Source of the DNA: Pseudarthrobacter siccitolerans
Lineage (GTDB): Bacteria; Actinomycetota; Actinomycetes; Actinomycetales; Micrococcaceae
DNA length: 64,000 nucleotides
Direction of reading: 5' to 3'
Assembly (NCBI RefSeq): GCF_030823375.1
Contig: NZ_JAUSXB010000001.1
Location: 3,038,001-3,102,000 of the forward strand
Position 1 is the stretch's first letter. Each line of letters opens with the position of its first letter. The notes below the pieces were generated by a model. The model saw only the letters and a program-made list of their open reading frames with translations. It was not told the origin of the DNA and did no database searches. The translations under genes were made by a program, and so were the position numbers. Positions 30,989-40,057 of the stretch are shown here, in pieces.

Positions 30989-33343
30989 TCAGCTCACTGC
31001 GGCCGGCTCCAGCTCCTCCGCAGCCACCGCATCAGCGGTTTCCGCCACGTGTGGCGTGAACCTGACGAACATGGCCTTGAAGCCCGGGGTGTTGGACTCC
31101 CGCGCCACGTTTTCCTTGTGGACCAGGGCGTTGGCTTCGGGGAAGTATGCGGCGGCGCAGCCCTTCGCGGTGGGGTAGGCCACCAGGCGGAACCTGTCCG
31201 CCGTCCGGTCGTGCCCGCGGAAGGTGCTGACCACGTCCACGAGATCGCGGTCTTCGAATCCGAGCTCGGCCAGGTCTTCAGGGTGGATGAGGATCACCCG
31301 GCGGCCGCCGGAGATGCCGCGGTACCGGTCATCCAGGCCGTAGAACGTGGTGTTGTACTGGTCGTGGCTGCGGATGGTCTGGAGCACCAGGTGCCCGTCC
31401 GGCGGCGTCAGATACTCAAGGGGGCTGACTGTGAAGCGGCCGCGGCCAATATCCGTTTTGAATGACCGGGTGTCGCGCGGCGGGTTGGGCAGCACGAACC
31501 CGTTTTTGGTCCGGACCCGGGCGTTGAAGTCTTCGAAGCCGGGGAGGACGCGTTCGATGTGGTTGCGGATCACGTCGTAGTCCTCGGCCATGGCTTTCCA
31601 GTCCACTGAGTGGTCCGGGCCGAACGTCGCCTCAGCCATCCGCGCCACGATCACGGGCTCCGCGAGCAGGTGCTCGGAGACCGGCGTGAGCCTGCCCTGC
31701 GTGGAGTGCACCACGGACATGGAGTCCTCTACGGACAGGAACTGGGCGCCCTTGGGGTGCTTGTCGTCCTTGTCCGTCCGGCCCAGGGTGGGCAGGATCA
31801 GCGAGGTGCGGCCGTGGACGATGTGGGAGCGGTTGGGTTTAGTGGAGATGTGGACGGTCAGGCCGATCCGCTGCATCCCGGCTTCGAGGGTTTCGGTGTC
31901 CGAGCAGGCGAGGGAGAAGTTGCCACCCATGGACACAAAGACGTCCACTTCGTCGCGTTCGAACGCTTCCATGGCTTCGACGGCGTCGTAGCCGTGGTGC
32001 CGCGGGGACTGGATCCCGAACTCGTTGTCCAGCGCTTCGAGCAGCCATTCCTTGGGTTTTTCCCAGATGCCCATCGTCCGGTCGCCCTGGACGTTGGAGT
32101 GCCCGCGGACCGGGCACGCGCCCGCGCCGGGCTTGCCGAAGTTGCCCTGCAGCAGCAGGACGTTGACCATTTCCTTGATGGTGTCCACCGAGTGCGGCTG
32201 CTGCGTCACGCCCAAGGCCCAACAGAAGATGGACGCCTTTGACTTGATCAGCATCCCGGCAACAGTCTCGATCTGGGCCCGGGTGAGGCCGGTAGCCTTT
32301 TCCGTCTCGGCCCAGTCCAGCCTGGCGCGGGCCTGGCGGTAGGCCTCGAACCCGTCCGTCTGCGCCTCCACAAAGGAACGGTCGACGACGGTCCCCGGGT
32401 TCTGCTCCTCGGCTTCCAGAAGCAGGTGGCCCAGCGCCTGGAACAGGGCCAGGTCCCCGCCCACCTTGATCTGCAGGTATTCGTCAGCCAGCGGGGTGCC
32501 GCCGCCCACCACCCCGGAGACGGTCTGCGGGTCCTTGAAGTTGAACAGGCCCGCCTCAGGCAGTGGGTTGACTGCCACCACCTTGCCGCCCTTGTCCTTG
32601 CATTCCTTCAGGGCGGACAGCATGCGGGGATGGTTGGTGCCGGGGTTCTGCCCCACCACAAAGATCAGCTCCGCGTCGTGGATGTCATCCAAAGACACGG
32701 TGCCTTTACCAATGCCGATAGTGGGGTTCAGCGCCGAACCGGAGGACTCGTGGCACATGTTGGAGCAGTCCGGCAAATTGTTGGTGCCCAGGGCCCGGGC
32801 GAACAGCTGGTACATAAACGCTGTCTCGTTCGCGGTCCGGCCTGAAGTGTAGAAAACGCACCGGTCAGCCGTTGTTGCCCGGACATGTTCACCGATCAGC
32901 TCAAACGCGTCCGCCCAGGAGATCGGCGAATAGTGCGTTTCACCCGCCCGGATCACCACCGGTTCACTGAGGCGGCCCTGGTTGCCCAGCCAGTACTCGG
33001 TCTTCGTGGAAAGTTCAGCGATCGAGTGCTTGGCCCAGAACTCAGCGCCAACGGTGCGGAGGGTGTTCTCCTCCGCCACAGCCTTGGCACCGTTCTCGCA
33101 GAACTCGGCCGCCTTCCGCTTCTTGTCCGACTCCGGCCAGGCGCAGCCCGGGCAGTCGAACCCGCCCCGCTGGTTCAGGCGCAGCAACGACTGCGCGGTC
33201 CTGGTCACCCCGGCCTGGGCCACCGCGCGTTCCAGCGCCACCATCACAGCCTTAACACCGGCCGCCTCGGTTTTGGGCTTGTGGACGGAAAGATCGTCCT
33301 CGTTGATGTCCGCGACAGGTGCGGGCTGCTTACCGAACTTCAT
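30989..33343 (-). CDS. FdhF/YdeP-family molybdopterin oxidoreductase
   Basis: This 784-aa protein is a bis-MGD molybdoenzyme related to formate dehydrogenase H and E. coli YdeP. It contains FDCPGCAWPE near residue 62, a likely iron-sulfur or structural Cys pair. Cofactor-binding regions include YTSGRTANETAFMYQLFARA, CSNMCHESSG and ACPVRGHSNVQGDRTMGI. The start at 33343 is chosen over an ATG 31 codons upstream because it gives MKFGKQP behind GGAAG. As the last gene after mycothiol-dependent formaldehyde dehydrogenase and an MBL hydrolase it could oxidise the formate they release. YdeP relatives have also been tied to acid resistance, so formate as substrate is inference. Confidence 0.82.
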   Translation of the reverse strand: MKFGKQPAPVADINEDDLSVHKPKTEAAGVKAVMVALERAVAQAGVTRTAQSLLRLNQRGGFDCPGCAWPESDKKRKAAEFCENGAKAVAEENTLRTVGAEFWAKHSIAELSTKTEYWLGNQGRLSEPVVIRAGETHYSPISWADAFELIGEHVRATTADRCVFYTSGRTANETAFMYQLFARALGTNNLPDCSNMCHESSGSALNPTIGIGKGTVSLDDIHDAELIFVVGQNPGTNHPRMLSALKECKDKGGKVVAVNPLPEAGLFNFKDPQTVSGVVGGGTPLADEYLQIKVGGDLALFQALGHLLLEAEEQNPGTVVDRSFVEAQTDGFEAYRQARARLDWAETEKATGLTRAQIETVAGMLIKSKASIFCWALGVTQQPHSVDTIKEMVNVLLLQGNFGKPGAGACPVRGHSNVQGDRTMGIWEKPKEWLLEALDNEFGIQSPRHHGYDAVEAMEAFERDEVDVFVSMGGNFSLACSDTETLEAGMQRIGLTVHISTKPNRSHIVHGRTSLILPTLGRTDKDDKHPKGAQFLSVEDSMSVVHSTQGRLTPVSEHLLAEPVIVARMAEATFGPDHSVDWKAMAEDYDVIRNHIERVLPGFEDFNARVRTKNGFVLPNPPRDTRSFKTDIGRGRFTVSPLEYLTPPDGHLVLQTIRSHDQYNTTFYGLDDRYRGISGGRRVILIHPEDLAELGFEDRDLVDVVSTFRGHDRTADRFRLVAYPTAKGCAAAYFPEANALVHKENVARESNTPGFKAMFVRFTPHVAETADAVAAEELEPAAVS

Positions 33344-33454
33344 CGTTCCAACTTCCTTACCGGCAACTACGTGTTGCTTTTTGAATCCAACGCCAGCGAA
33401 GGCGCGCCAGGCTTTCCTGTCGCGCCCCGCCGGCACTGTTGTTTGAATTCGTGA

Positions 33455-34075
33455 CTACTGCGAAACCTTCGCCAGGGTTTCCTGCTCCGCGGCGATGGTG
33501 GTGTCGTCGCCGTGGCCGGTGCGGACCACCGTTTCGGCCGGGAGCGTCAGCAGCCGTCCGCGAATAGAGGTGAGGATGGTGGGGTAGTCGCTGTAGGAAC
33601 GCCCCGTCGCACCCGGCCCGCCGTTGAAGAGCGTGTCCCCGGTGAACACCGTTCCTTCGCTCTCGAGGTAGAAGCACGTGGAGCCGGGGGAGTGGCCCGG
33701 TGTATGGATGGCCTTGAGTGTCGCCCCGGCCACCTCAAAGACGTCGCCGTCGTGCAGTTCATGGTCCGGCTTTGCATCCGGGTAGACCTGCTCCCAGAGG
33801 ACAAGGTCTTCCGGGTTCAGGTAGATCGGTGCGCCGACGGCGTTCGAGACCTCGCGTGCGGCGCCGATGTGGTCGTTGTGCGCGTGGGTCAGCAGGATGG
33901 CGAGGACCTTCCGGCTACCGACCTGCCGGATGATCGCGGTGGCGTCATGCGGGGAGTCGATGATCACGCACTCCTCGTCATTGCCCACGATCCAGACGTT
34001 GTTGTCCACGTCCCAGGTGCCGCCGTCGAGCGAAAACGTCCCCGAGGTGACCAGGTTTTCGATCCGGACACTCAT
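33455..34075 (-). CDS. MBL-fold hydrolase (glyoxalase II-like)
   Basis: This 206-aa metallo-beta-lactamase-fold enzyme has the metal motif [12 protein letters not shown] (HxHxDH) at about residues 58-70. It overlaps the mycothiol dehydrogenase gene by ATGA. This gene pair is widespread in actinobacteria. The hydrolase probably cleaves S-formylmycothiol to formate and mycothiol, completing formaldehyde detoxification, which is inferred from context. Confidence 0.85.
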   Translation of the reverse strand: MSVRIENLVTSGTFSLDGGTWDVDNNVWIVGNDEECVIIDSPHDATAIIRQVGSRKVLAILLTHAHNDHIGAAREVSNAVGAPIYLNPEDLVLWEQVYPDAKPDHELHDGDVFEVAGATLKAIHTPGHSPGSTCFYLESEGTVFTGDTLFNGGPGATGRSYSDYPTILTSIRGRLLTLPAETVVRTGHGDDTTIAAEQETLAKVSQ

Positions 34076-35178
34076 GCGGTAGCTCCCGCTGCGTGCAGTT
34101 CAACAACCGAGCGGAGGACCTTGCCCTCGTGCATCTTCTCGAAAGCTTCCTCCACCTGCTCGATGCTGATGCGCTCCGAGACAAAGGCCTCCAGGTCCAG
34201 GTTGCCCTGCTTGTAGTGCTGGACAAGCATGGGGAAGTCGCGGGACGGCAGGCAGTCGCCGTACCAGGAGGACTTCAGCGACCCGCCGCGGCCGAAGACG
34301 TCCAGCAGGGGCAGTTCCAGCGTCATGTCCGGCGTCGGGACGCCTACCAGGACCACGCGGCCGGCGAGGTCGCGGGCGTAGAAGGCCTGCTTGTAGGTTT
34401 CGGGACGTCCGACGGCGTCAATCACCACATCCGCCCCGTTGCCTCCGGTGAGGGCGCGGATTGCCTCGACAGCGTCTTCCTGCCGGGAGTTCACGCCATG
34501 GGTGGCGCCGAGGGACTTTGCCATCTCGATCTTGTTCTCGTCGATGTCCACGGCGATGATCGTCGTCGCGCCGGCAAGCTTCGCACCGGCGATCGCGGCG
34601 ATGCCCACACCGCCGCAGCCGATCACGGCCACCGACTCGCCACGCTTGACCTCACCGGTGTTGATGGCGGCACCGATGCCGGCCATTATGCCGCAACCCA
34701 GCAGCCCGACGGCGGCTGCGTCCACTTCAGGGTCGACCTTGGTGCACTGTCCTGCGGCCACCAGGGTCTTTTCGGCGAAGGCGCCGATGCCCAGGGCAGG
34801 CGAGAGCTCAGTGCCGTCCTCCAGGGTCATCTTCTGGGTGGCGTTGGCGGTGTTGAAACAGTATTGCGGCTGGCCCTTCGCGCACGCCCGGCACTGCCCG
34901 CACACGGCACGCCAGTTCAGGATCACCCGGTCACCCGGGGCTACTTCCGTGACGCCGGGGCCCACGGCACTGACCACTCCGGTGGCCTCGTGGCCAAGCA
35001 GGTACGGGAAGTCATCGCCGATGCCGCCCTGCTTGTAGTGCAGATCGGTGTGGCAAACGCCGCAGGTCAGGATGTCCACCAGCGCCTCACCGGGGCCGGG
35101 ATCCGGCACCAGGATGGTCTCCAACGACACCGGGGCATTCTTCTCCCTGGCAATGACTGCTTGAACTTTATGCACCAT
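34072..35178 (-). CDS. mscR: S-(hydroxymethyl)mycothiol dehydrogenase
   Basis: This 368-aa zinc-dependent alcohol dehydrogenase oxidises the formaldehyde-mycothiol adduct and can also reduce S-nitrosomycothiol. The catalytic-zinc motif [10 protein letters not shown] is near residues 38-47, GHEATGVV near 62-69, the four-cysteine structural-zinc loop [15 protein letters not shown] at about 93-107, and the nucleotide-binding [13 protein letters not shown] at about 202-214. It is first in the operon with the MBL hydrolase and the formate-dehydrogenase-like gene. It is the formaldehyde sink expected beside the demethylase genes. Confidence 0.92.
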   Translation of the reverse strand: MVHKVQAVIAREKNAPVSLETILVPDPGPGEALVDILTCGVCHTDLHYKQGGIGDDFPYLLGHEATGVVSAVGPGVTEVAPGDRVILNWRAVCGQCRACAKGQPQYCFNTANATQKMTLEDGTELSPALGIGAFAEKTLVAAGQCTKVDPEVDAAAVGLLGCGIMAGIGAAINTGEVKRGESVAVIGCGGVGIAAIAGAKLAGATTIIAVDIDENKIEMAKSLGATHGVNSRQEDAVEAIRALTGGNGADVVIDAVGRPETYKQAFYARDLAGRVVLVGVPTPDMTLELPLLDVFGRGGSLKSSWYGDCLPSRDFPMLVQHYKQGNLDLEAFVSERISIEQVEEAFEKMHEGKVLRSVVELHAAGATA

Positions 35179-35307
35179 TCGCTGGTGTTCCTTTCATCGG
35201 TCCCGGGACTTTGGGCGGCGCTCCTTAGCGGTCCACAGCCAACCCGTGTTCTACGTTCTCATACCGCAGATCCAAGCACAGGCAGCGGATACTTCGTTCG
35301 CCCGCTA

Positions 35308-35322
35308 TTGCGTATTACACAA
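35308..35322. promoter_or_regulatory. 15-base dyad, candidate operator
   Basis: TTGCGTATTACACAA fits the symmetric pattern TTGnGTAnTACnCAA. It lies 131 bases upstream of mscR and about 310 bases before the transporter. It resembles operators of IclR- or GntR-type regulators; the partner is unknown. Confidence 0.4.
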
Positions 35323-35584
35323 CGGAACTCACATGACGCGTACTCGAAATATGTCAGCCGTCACACGGGGTGTCAATAGAAATGCCAAGTGCTACGTCCG
35401 GCCAGTTGAGCCTCCTGCACCGACTGAGTTTGCTGAATGCAACCTGAGTTCTTCTACTGCAACGCCAGCCGCAATTCTCGAGCAATCCAAGGCGCGCGCC
35501 TCGGGCTGACCCGCATGGTTAGATTCGGACCGATCCTCATCAGCAGTAGCCATTGACTGTGGTCCCCATCACGCTTAGTCTATT

Positions 35585-35610
35585 GCAACAGCGTTGCGCT
35601 GAATGCAACC
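35585..35610. promoter_or_regulatory. Inverted and direct TGCAAC repeats before the creatine transporter
   Basis: GCAAC-AGC-GTTGC is a perfect dyad that runs into GCTGAATGCAACC. The latter 13 bases also occur, in direct orientation, 166 bases upstream at 35432-35444. The proximity to the transporter start at 35631 suggests an operator, perhaps for the IclR regulator encoded downstream of creatinase. Confidence 0.45.
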
Positions 35611-35630
35611 ACAACAACTTTGGTGGATAC

Positions 35631-36986
35631 ATGAGTAACGAAACTTCCTCCGCGGCCCGCGCCCAAGGCCATCGTTCGGAGCTGCAAGGCCTGAATTCCG
35701 CTGACACTGCCGTCAGCAAGGAAACGCGCCGCCGGGTTATCGCGGCCAGCTTCATTGGAAACTTTGTCGAATGGTTCGACTACGCCGTTTACGGCTACCT
35801 GGCCGTCACCATCGCGGCAGTCTTTTTCCCTGAGTCCGATCCGCAGGCCGGGCTCCTACTGACCTTTGCCCTGTTTGCAGTCTCGTTCCTGGTGCGCCCG
35901 CTCGGTGGCTTTGTGTGGGGGCACATCGGAGACCGGGTAGGCAGGCGGACCGCCCTCTCACTGTCCATCCTGATCATGTCCGGGGCCACGTTCTGCATTG
36001 CCCTCATCCCCGGATATGCCACGATCGGACTCTGGGCTCCCGTCCTGCTCCTGATCGTCAGGGTGGTCCAGGGCTTCTCCGCCTCCGGTGAATATGCGGG
36101 TGCGTCTGCCTTCCTGGTGGAGTACGCACCGGCCAACCGGCGCGGCCTGTATGCCGCCGTCGTTCCCGCCAGCACGGCGGCCGGACTGCTCCTCGGTTCG
36201 CTGCTCGCCGGCCTTCTGACTACCCTGCTCAGTTCCGAAGCGATGCACGGCTGGGGCTGGCGGCTGCCTTTCCTGCTGGCCGCCCCGATGGGCCTGATCG
36301 GCCGGTATATCCGGACAAAGCTCGAAGACACACCGGTGTTCCGGGAACTGGAGGCCGAAGACCACGCTGCGAAGGCGCCTGTCTCCAACCTCTTCCGGAA
36401 CCACTGGCGGCAGCTGCTCCAGGCTGTCGGGGCCGTGCTGCTCAACGCCGTGGGCTTCTACGTGATCCTCAGCTACATGCCCACCTACTTGTCCTCCGAG
36501 CTTGGCCTGGGTGCCACCGAGTCGTTCCTTGCCACTACTGTCGCCCTGGTCACGTACATCGGCTTCATCTTCCTGACCGGCATGCTCTCGGACCGGTATG
36601 GCCGCAAGAAGGTACTGCTCGCCGCTTCCATCAGCTTCATCCTGCTGACGGTGCCGGCGTTCGCCCTGCTCGGAACGGGCAACTTCCTGGTGATCGTCCT
36701 GGTCCAGATCCTGCTCGGGGCCATGCTCACCCTCAATGACGGCACCCTCCCCAGTTTCCTGGCGGAGATGTTCCCCACCAGGGTCCGCTACAGCGGCTTC
36801 GCGGTCAGCTTCAACCTCTCCAACGCCCTGTTCGGGGGAACTGCCCCGTTTATGGCAACCCTCCTGATCGCCGCCACAGCCAGTGACCTGGCGCCGGCTT
36901 GGTACCTCGTCGCTGCCGCCGTGATTTCCCTGGTTGCCGTCGCTCTGTCCAGGGAAACCTGCAAAGAGCCCCTGCGCCACGAATAG
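35631..36986 (+). CDS. MHS-family MFS transporter, probable creatine/creatinine uptake
   Basis: This 451-aa carrier of the metabolite:H+ symporter branch shows the opening SFIGNFVEWFDYAVYGYLAV, loop GHIGDRVGRRTALSLS and PANRRGLYAAVVPAS. The ATG at 35631 follows GGTGGA; in-frame codons upstream have no ribosome site and overlap operator-like repeats. It is 57 bases upstream of creatinase on the same strand, so creatine or creatinine is the likely substrate, an inference from context. Confidence 0.85.
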   Translation: MSNETSSAARAQGHRSELQGLNSADTAVSKETRRRVIAASFIGNFVEWFDYAVYGYLAVTIAAVFFPESDPQAGLLLTFALFAVSFLVRPLGGFVWGHIGDRVGRRTALSLSILIMSGATFCIALIPGYATIGLWAPVLLLIVRVVQGFSASGEYAGASAFLVEYAPANRRGLYAAVVPASTAAGLLLGSLLAGLLTTLLSSEAMHGWGWRLPFLLAAPMGLIGRYIRTKLEDTPVFRELEAEDHAAKAPVSNLFRNHWRQLLQAVGAVLLNAVGFYVILSYMPTYLSSELGLGATESFLATTVALVTYIGFIFLTGMLSDRYGRKKVLLAASISFILLTVPAFALLGTGNFLVIVLVQILLGAMLTLNDGTLPSFLAEMFPTRVRYSGFAVSFNLSNALFGGTAPFMATLLIAATASDLAPAWYLVAAAVISLVAVALSRETCKEPLRHE

Positions 36987-37043
36987 CTTCCCTCCCAAAC
37001 CACCCGTACAAAAAGAAACGCACCAAAGAAAGGCATCACCACG

Positions 37044-38297
37044 ATGACCATCACCACCGAGAACGCAACGTCCGTCGCCGAACTGGAGCGCCTGAAGGTC
37101 CTCAAGAACGGTGAAAAGGTCAGCCTCACCTTCTCTGATGCCGAGTTCGAGCGCCGCCTCGCCGGTCTCCGCCGCATCATGGTCGAGAAGGACCTGGACG
37201 CCGTTGTCCTCACCAGCTACCACTCGATCAAGTACTACTCCGACTTCCTCTTCACCTACTTCGGCCGGTCCTACGGCATGGTGGTCACCAAGGATGACAC
37301 CGTCACCGTCACCGCGAACATCGACGCCGGAATGCCATGGCGCCGCAGCTTCGGCGACAACATCGTCTACACCGACTGGCGCCGGGATAACTACATCTTC
37401 GCGATTCAGGAAGTCCTGCGCACCCGTGGCGTCAACGTTCGCCGGCTCGGCGTCGAAGACGATTCCCTGCCGCTGGACAACCGCAACAAGATCCAGGCCG
37501 CGTTCCCGTCCGCAGCCCTGGTGGACGTCGCCCAGGCCGCGATGCGCCAGCGCATGATCAAGTCCGCCGAGGAAATCGAAGTGATCAAGCACGGTGCACG
37601 CATCGGCGACCTGGGTGGCGAGGCCATCCGCAGCGCCATCACCGCGGGCATTACCGAATACGAGGTGGCCCTGATCGGCACCGAGGCCATGGTCCATGAG
37701 ATTGCCCGGACCTTCCCCAACTCCGAGATCCGCGACACCTGGGTTTGGTTCCAGTCCGGCCTCAACACCGACGGCGCGCACAACTGGGCCACCACCCGCA
37801 GGATCCAGGAGCACGACATCCTGTCCCTGAACTGCTTCCCCATGACCTCCGGCTACTACACCGCCCTCGAACGCACCCTGTTCTACGGCGAACCCGACGC
37901 CCGCTCCCTGCAGTTGTGGAACATCAACGTCGAGGTGCACAAGCGCGGCCTGGAACTGATCAAGCCCGGCGCCGTCTGCAAGGACATCGCCGCTGAGCTG
38001 AACGAGATCTACGTCAGCCACGGTCTGCTGGCCAACCGCACCTTCGGTTACGGGCACTCCTTCGGCGTCCTGAGCCACTACTACGGCCGCGAGGCCGGGC
38101 TTGAACTCCGCGAGGATATCGATACGGTGCTGGAACCGGGCATGGTGGTCTCCATGGAGCCGATGATCACCGTGCTGGACGGCCAGCCGGGCGCCGGCGG
38201 CTACCGCGAGCACGACATCCTGGTGGTGGGGGAAGACGGCGCGGAGAACATCACCAAGTTCCCGTTCGGCCCCGAGTACAACATCATCGGCGCCTGA
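37044..38297 (+). CDS. Creatinase (creatine amidinohydrolase)
   Basis: This enzyme hydrolyses creatine to sarcosine and urea, feeding sarcosine oxidase. The 417-aa protein has the pita-bread M24 fold but without the metal-ligand set of aminopeptidases. Creatinase hallmarks are visible: SYHSIKYYSDFLF, FQSGLNTDGAHN with the catalytic His246, GYGHSFGVLSHYYGREAGLE, and SMEPMI. A site GAAAGG stands about ten bases before the start. No creatininase gene lies nearby, so creatine rather than creatinine may be the entry compound. Confidence 0.93.
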   Translation: MTITTENATSVAELERLKVLKNGEKVSLTFSDAEFERRLAGLRRIMVEKDLDAVVLTSYHSIKYYSDFLFTYFGRSYGMVVTKDDTVTVTANIDAGMPWRRSFGDNIVYTDWRRDNYIFAIQEVLRTRGVNVRRLGVEDDSLPLDNRNKIQAAFPSAALVDVAQAAMRQRMIKSAEEIEVIKHGARIGDLGGEAIRSAITAGITEYEVALIGTEAMVHEIARTFPNSEIRDTWVWFQSGLNTDGAHNWATTRRIQEHDILSLNCFPMTSGYYTALERTLFYGEPDARSLQLWNINVEVHKRGLELIKPGAVCKDIAAELNEIYVSHGLLANRTFGYGHSFGVLSHYYGREAGLELREDIDTVLEPGMVVSMEPMITVLDGQPGAGGYREHDILVVGEDGAENITKFPFGPEYNIIGA

Positions 38298-38314
38298 CCG
38301 CGGCAGTACCCATA

Positions 38315-38354
38315 GCCGAAGCGGCGCCGGCACCGCGCCGGCGCCGCTTTCGGC
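38315..38354 (+). terminator. Terminator after creatinase
   Basis: GCCGAAGCGGCGCCGGC pairs with GCCGGCGCCGCTTTCGGC over 17 bases with one bulged base and a short loop. There is no long U-tract, but the stem is very stable. Confidence 0.6.
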
Positions 38355-38380
38355 CTCACTAGGGAATGATGGTCTACATC

Positions 38381-39181
38381 ATGAGCACAACAGAATCCGA
38401 GACCACAGGCACCGGCGACACCAAAGGCGCTTCCGTCATCGTCAACGCGGTGGCCGTCCTGCGGACCTTCACGGCAGATGAACCCCTCCTCGGGGTCACC
38501 GAGATCGCCAACCGCGTAGGGCTGCACAAAAGCACCGTCTCCAGGATCCTGGCCACCTTCGAACAGGAACACCTGGTGGAACGCGACGCCGAAACCCGCC
38601 GGTTCCGGCTGGGGCTCGGGCTGATTGCCGTGGCAGGACCCCTGCTGGCAGAGCTGGAGGAGCGCCGTGTTGCCTACCCTGTGCTCCGCGAGCTGTCCGA
38701 ACAGACCGGTGAAACCAGTGCCCTGATGGTGTGGAGCGGCGACGAATCAATTTGCGTGGAGCAGATCGCCAGCCACCACCAGATCAAGCACACCACACCG
38801 CTGGGCGCCCGTTACGGCGACGCCTTCAGTGCTTCAGTCCAGGTTTTCCTCGCCCAGGAACCCGAACTTCGCGTCCGTTCCCTCCTCAGCAGCGGCGCCA
38901 TCACGTACCCCGGCCTGGATGAACCCAGCCTGGACGCCTACCTTGTCAGGCTGAAGGACGACGCCCGGCGGGGCTGGGCCATCAACTACGGCGAAACCTC
39001 CATCGACGAAGTGGGGGTGGCGGCACCTGTCTATGACCATCGCGGGGAGGTGGTGGCCGCCGTGTTGATCCCGGCACCGCGGTTCCGGGTGTCGCAGGAC
39101 CGCCTGCAGGCGCTCGGCGAATCCTGCGCCGCCGCGGCAGCGAAGGTGACCGCCCGCCTGGGCGGTACCGGCAAGAAATAG
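38381..39181 (+). CDS. IclR-family transcriptional regulator
   Basis: This regulator of 266 aa from the ATG at 38381 (an in-frame ATG at 38366 would add five residues) has a winged helix at about residues 15-80 (VTEIANRVGLHKSTVSRILATF) and an IclR effector domain. It follows the creatine transporter and creatinase in the same direction and is the probable regulator of those genes; the ligand may be creatine or a product, which is inferred. Confidence 0.87.
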   Translation: MSTTESETTGTGDTKGASVIVNAVAVLRTFTADEPLLGVTEIANRVGLHKSTVSRILATFEQEHLVERDAETRRFRLGLGLIAVAGPLLAELEERRVAYPVLRELSEQTGETSALMVWSGDESICVEQIASHHQIKHTTPLGARYGDAFSASVQVFLAQEPELRVRSLLSSGAITYPGLDEPSLDAYLVRLKDDARRGWAINYGETSIDEVGVAAPVYDHRGEVVAAVLIPAPRFRVSQDRLQALGESCAAAAAKVTARLGGTGKK

Positions 39182-39233
39182 GAGCGCCTGGGCAGGCCAC
39201 ACACGAAGTTCCGCGGTCAATTCCACCCCAAGG

Positions 39234-39278
39234 CTTGAAGCTTCAAGTGATCAGGCGTAAGCTTGGTTGAAGCTTCAA
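39234..39278 (+). promoter_or_regulatory. Promoter with twin palindromic operators before the ribA paralogue
   Basis: A promoter TTGAAG (39235-39240), 17 bases, TAAGCT (39258-39263) is framed by two copies of the palindrome TTGAAGCTTCAA (39235-39246 and 39267-39278). The first covers the -35 box and the second covers the predicted start point. Their centres are 32 bases apart, three helical turns, so dimers would sit on one DNA face. This is a clear repressor arrangement; MarR-type proteins favour such sites. Confidence 0.75.
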
Positions 39279-39298
39279 TCAACTTTGAGGGAATCAAC

Positions 39299-40024
39299 AT
39301 GACCGCTACTCTTGACCACCATGTCTCCAGCCATACCGGCGCCGCCCACCGGTGGAGCCGGGTAACAGGGCAGGGCCAGGTAACAGCGCAGAGCAGGGTA
39401 ACAGTCCGGAGCCAGGTCACGGTGCCGCTGCGCTTCAATGACGGATTCGCTGTGACTGCCGACGTCCTGACCTTCCACGGACTGGCAGATGGCAAAGAAC
39501 ACCTGCTGCTCGCGCTGGGTGAATGGGAACAGGCGCTGCTGCAGCAGGGTTCCGGGAGCCCGGCACCCCTGGTCCGCCTCCACAGCGAATGCCTGACCGG
39601 CGATGTCTTTGGCAGTGAACGCTGTGACTGCGGGCCCCAGTTGCGCGAAGGTGTCGAAGCAGTTTCAGCCGCCGGCGGGTTTCTCCTCTACCTCCGGCAG
39701 GAGGGCCGGGGAATCGGCCTGTACGCCAAACTGGATGCCTACGCGCTCCAGGACACCGGCATGGATACCTACGAAGCCAACGTTGCTTTGGGGCATGGCG
39801 AGGATGAACGGGACTACACCGCTGCCGCCCAGATGCTCTCCGTCCTGGGCGCGAACTCCATCCGCCTGCTGAGCAACAACCCGGACAAGGCCGCGCAACT
39901 CACCGCCCACGGCATCAGCGTCAGCGAGCAGGTCCCCACCGGAGTGCACCTCTCGGCCGCAAACCACCGGTACCTGGCGGCCAAGCGGGACCATACCTCC
40001 CACACGCTGAACCTGCCAGCCTGA
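39299..40024 (+). CDS. GTP cyclohydrolase II paralogue (RibA-like)
   Basis: This 241-aa protein has the cyclohydrolase II zinc site (HSECLTGDVFGSERCDCG, three Cys) at about residues 95-112, the catalytic RQEGRGIGL, and the product loop YEANVALGHGEDERDY. It begins riboflavin synthesis from GTP. The stand-alone form, outside a rib operon and directly before a flavin-dependent monooxygenase, suggests it boosts flavin supply for that enzyme. The first 45 residues are an extra Gln/Val/Thr-rich extension with VTGQGQVTAQSRVTVRSQVTV repeats. RBS GAGGGA precedes the chosen ATG. Confidence 0.87.
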   Translation: MTATLDHHVSSHTGAAHRWSRVTGQGQVTAQSRVTVRSQVTVPLRFNDGFAVTADVLTFHGLADGKEHLLLALGEWEQALLQQGSGSPAPLVRLHSECLTGDVFGSERCDCGPQLREGVEAVSAAGGFLLYLRQEGRGIGLYAKLDAYALQDTGMDTYEANVALGHGEDERDYTAAAQMLSVLGANSIRLLSNNPDKAAQLTAHGISVSEQVPTGVHLSAANHRYLAAKRDHTSHTLNLPA

Positions 40025-40057
40025 ACCGCTGCCTCAAAGTCCCGGACAGGACACGAA

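Larger units (their letters stand above)
35179..35630. other. Divergent regulatory region between mscR and creatine genes
   Basis: This 452-base gap has no convincing gene. It holds a dyad at 35308-35322, two direct copies of GCTGAATGCAACC at 35432-35444 and 35598-35610, and GCAAC-AGC-GTTGC at 35585-35597. The size and number of sites suggest a regulated divergent promoter region. Confidence 0.6.

Noticed and set aside
35246..35509. Small gene of 87 codons in the mscR-creatine gap
   Set aside because: It has no ribosome site, the translation looks random and it overlaps the dyad and direct repeats.
35958..38333. Minus-strand open frame of 791 codons
   Set aside because: It runs opposite to the transporter and creatinase genes, both well recognised; composition is typical of a shadow frame.
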